NCBI GenBank assembly: GCA_014730285.1
Contig: WJIM01000407.1
Location: 1-7,196, forward strand
Reading direction: 5' to 3'
DNA length: 7,196 nucleotides
Source of the DNA: Candidatus Zixiibacteriota bacterium
GTDB taxonomy: Bacteria; Zixibacteria; MSB-5A5; JAABVY01
Below, piece by piece: positions 6,944-7,196 of the stretch. Both the position numbers and the translations under genes were made by a program. How positions within the stretch are numbered: position 1 is the stretch's first letter; the number at the start of each line of letters is the position of its first letter. The notes under the pieces were generated by a model, which was not told where the DNA came from, ran no database searches, and worked only from the letters and a program-made list of their open reading frames with translations.

Positions 6944-6955
6944 CAACAACTAACG
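6944..6955 (+). repeat. Direct repeat, copy 2 (CAACAACTAACG)
   Basis: Second copy of the 12-base repeat at 6885-6896, differing at one position; it lies downstream of the AT palindrome and 15 bases before GGAAGG. Confidence 0.45.
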
Positions 6956-6981
6956 ACAGGTAATCTGCGGGAAGGAGGATT

Positions 6982-6993
6982 ATGAATTTGTAA
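6982..6993 (+). CDS. Possible three-codon leader ORF (Met-Asn-Leu-stop)
   Basis: AAGGAGG (6972-6978) precedes ATG-AAT-TTG-TAA with only three bases between, tight but usable. The ORF is far too short to encode a functional peptide, and any role would be ribosome positioning. The stop lies five bases before the 5' arm of the terminator-like hairpin. It may be chance. Confidence 0.3.
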   Translation: MNL

Positions 6994-6997
6994 TTGC

Positions 6998-7039
6998 TGC
7001 CGCCTTCCTGTCTATCCTTGTGGAATGCGGCAACTTTTT
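6998..7039 (+). terminator. Terminator-like hairpin in the leader (possible attenuator)
   Basis: TGCCGC (6998-7003) pairs with GCGGCA (7027-7032); after one mismatch TTCC (7005-7008) pairs with GGAA (7022-7025), leaving a 13-base loop. AC and then TTTTTCTT follow, as in an intrinsic terminator. It ends 22 bases before the ribosome site of the 7075 gene, so it would end transcription ahead of that gene unless bypassed. The stem is only moderately stable because of the mismatch and large loop. Confidence 0.5.
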
Positions 7040-7074
7040 CTTGCCTTTACAAAATCAGCTCAAAGGAGAATGCA

Positions 7075-7196
7075 ATGACTAAAAAATTTCTAATTCTTTC
7101 CATGATTGCGGTCTTTCTGCTGTCGGCGACGGCATTTGCCGTAAATAAATCGATTGATCGAGATTATGCCCGGTCTGCTGCCGCACATAAGACTCC
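7075..7196 (+). CDS. N-terminus of an exported protein (cut by right edge)
   Basis: Forty complete codons are present and the frame remains open at the window end. The ATG is preceded by AAAGGAGA, with GGAG ending six bases upstream, a near-ideal ribosome site. Residues 1-22 are a classic signal peptide: MTKK, hydrophobic core FLILSMIAVFLLSAT, and AFA at the predicted cleavage site. The mature part starts VNKSIDRDYARS and is too short to place in a family. Expression is probably driven by the promoter at 6761-6789 through the structured leader. Confidence 0.8.
   Translation, partial: MTKKFLILSMIAVFLLSATAFAVNKSIDRDYARSAAAHKT

Larger units (their letters stand above)
6796..7074 (+). other. Long structured 5' leader of the exported-protein gene
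   Basis: This stretch holds no full gene. From 5' to 3' it contains a 13-codon frame without a ribosome site (6827-6868), a 12-base repeat pair (6885-6896, 6944-6955) around an AT palindrome (6902-6928), a three-codon ORF with an AAGGAGG site (6982-6993), a terminator-like hairpin (6998-7039), and finally AAAGGAGA before the ATG at 7075. I compared it by eye with TPP, cobalamin, glycine and cyclic-di-GMP riboswitch cores and saw no match. Confidence 0.5.

Noticed and set aside
6841..6980. CTGAGACCC and GGTAATCTGCGGGAAGG resemble pieces of a TPP riboswitch
   Set aside because: The GGGGTGC segment, the ACCTGAT core and the required order and spacing are absent.

Overview
The window is bacterial DNA: it has Shine-Dalgarno sites, sigma70-like promoters, a TadA deaminase and a tRNA-Ser with no encoded CCA. 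The long secreted beta-helix protein, a DUF89 phosphatase and several AT-rich non-coding gaps would fit an uncultured environmental lineage, perhaps of the FCB superphylum (for example Zixibacteria). That placement is an impression, not a measurement.

Layout. Positions 1-3941 (minus strand) hold one uninterrupted reading frame of 1313 codons that runs off the left edge. It starts with a signal peptide, continues with a beta-propeller-like region carrying one Asp-box, then two parallel beta-helix modules, and ends (in this window) in a beta-sandwich, possibly cohesin-like. Positions 3942-4576 contain no convincing gene but do hold several inverted repeats and a candidate promoter for the large gene. 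A tRNA-Ser(CGA) follows at 4577-4661 (minus). Upstream of it lie three minus-strand genes, read in the order DUF89 metal-dependent phosphatase, tadA, small four-helix membrane protein. The last two overlap by 14 bases, and the tRNA lies 46 bases beyond the membrane-protein stop. Positions 6618-7074 are a divergent regulatory region: a minus-strand promoter for the DUF89 gene, a strong plus-strand promoter at 6761-6789, and a leader of about 280 bases. The leader contains a repeat pair around an AT palindrome, a three-codon ORF and a terminator-like hairpin. A plus-strand gene for an exported protein starts at 7075 and is cut by the right edge.

How the parts relate. The DUF89, tadA and membrane-protein genes look like a housekeeping transcription unit (metabolite damage control, wobble inosine formation, unknown membrane function). 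The two genes at the window ends both encode exported proteins and look unrelated to that unit. The most unusual part is the structured leader before the 7075 gene, which could be an attenuator. I saw no mobile element, CRISPR array, defence system or known riboswitch.
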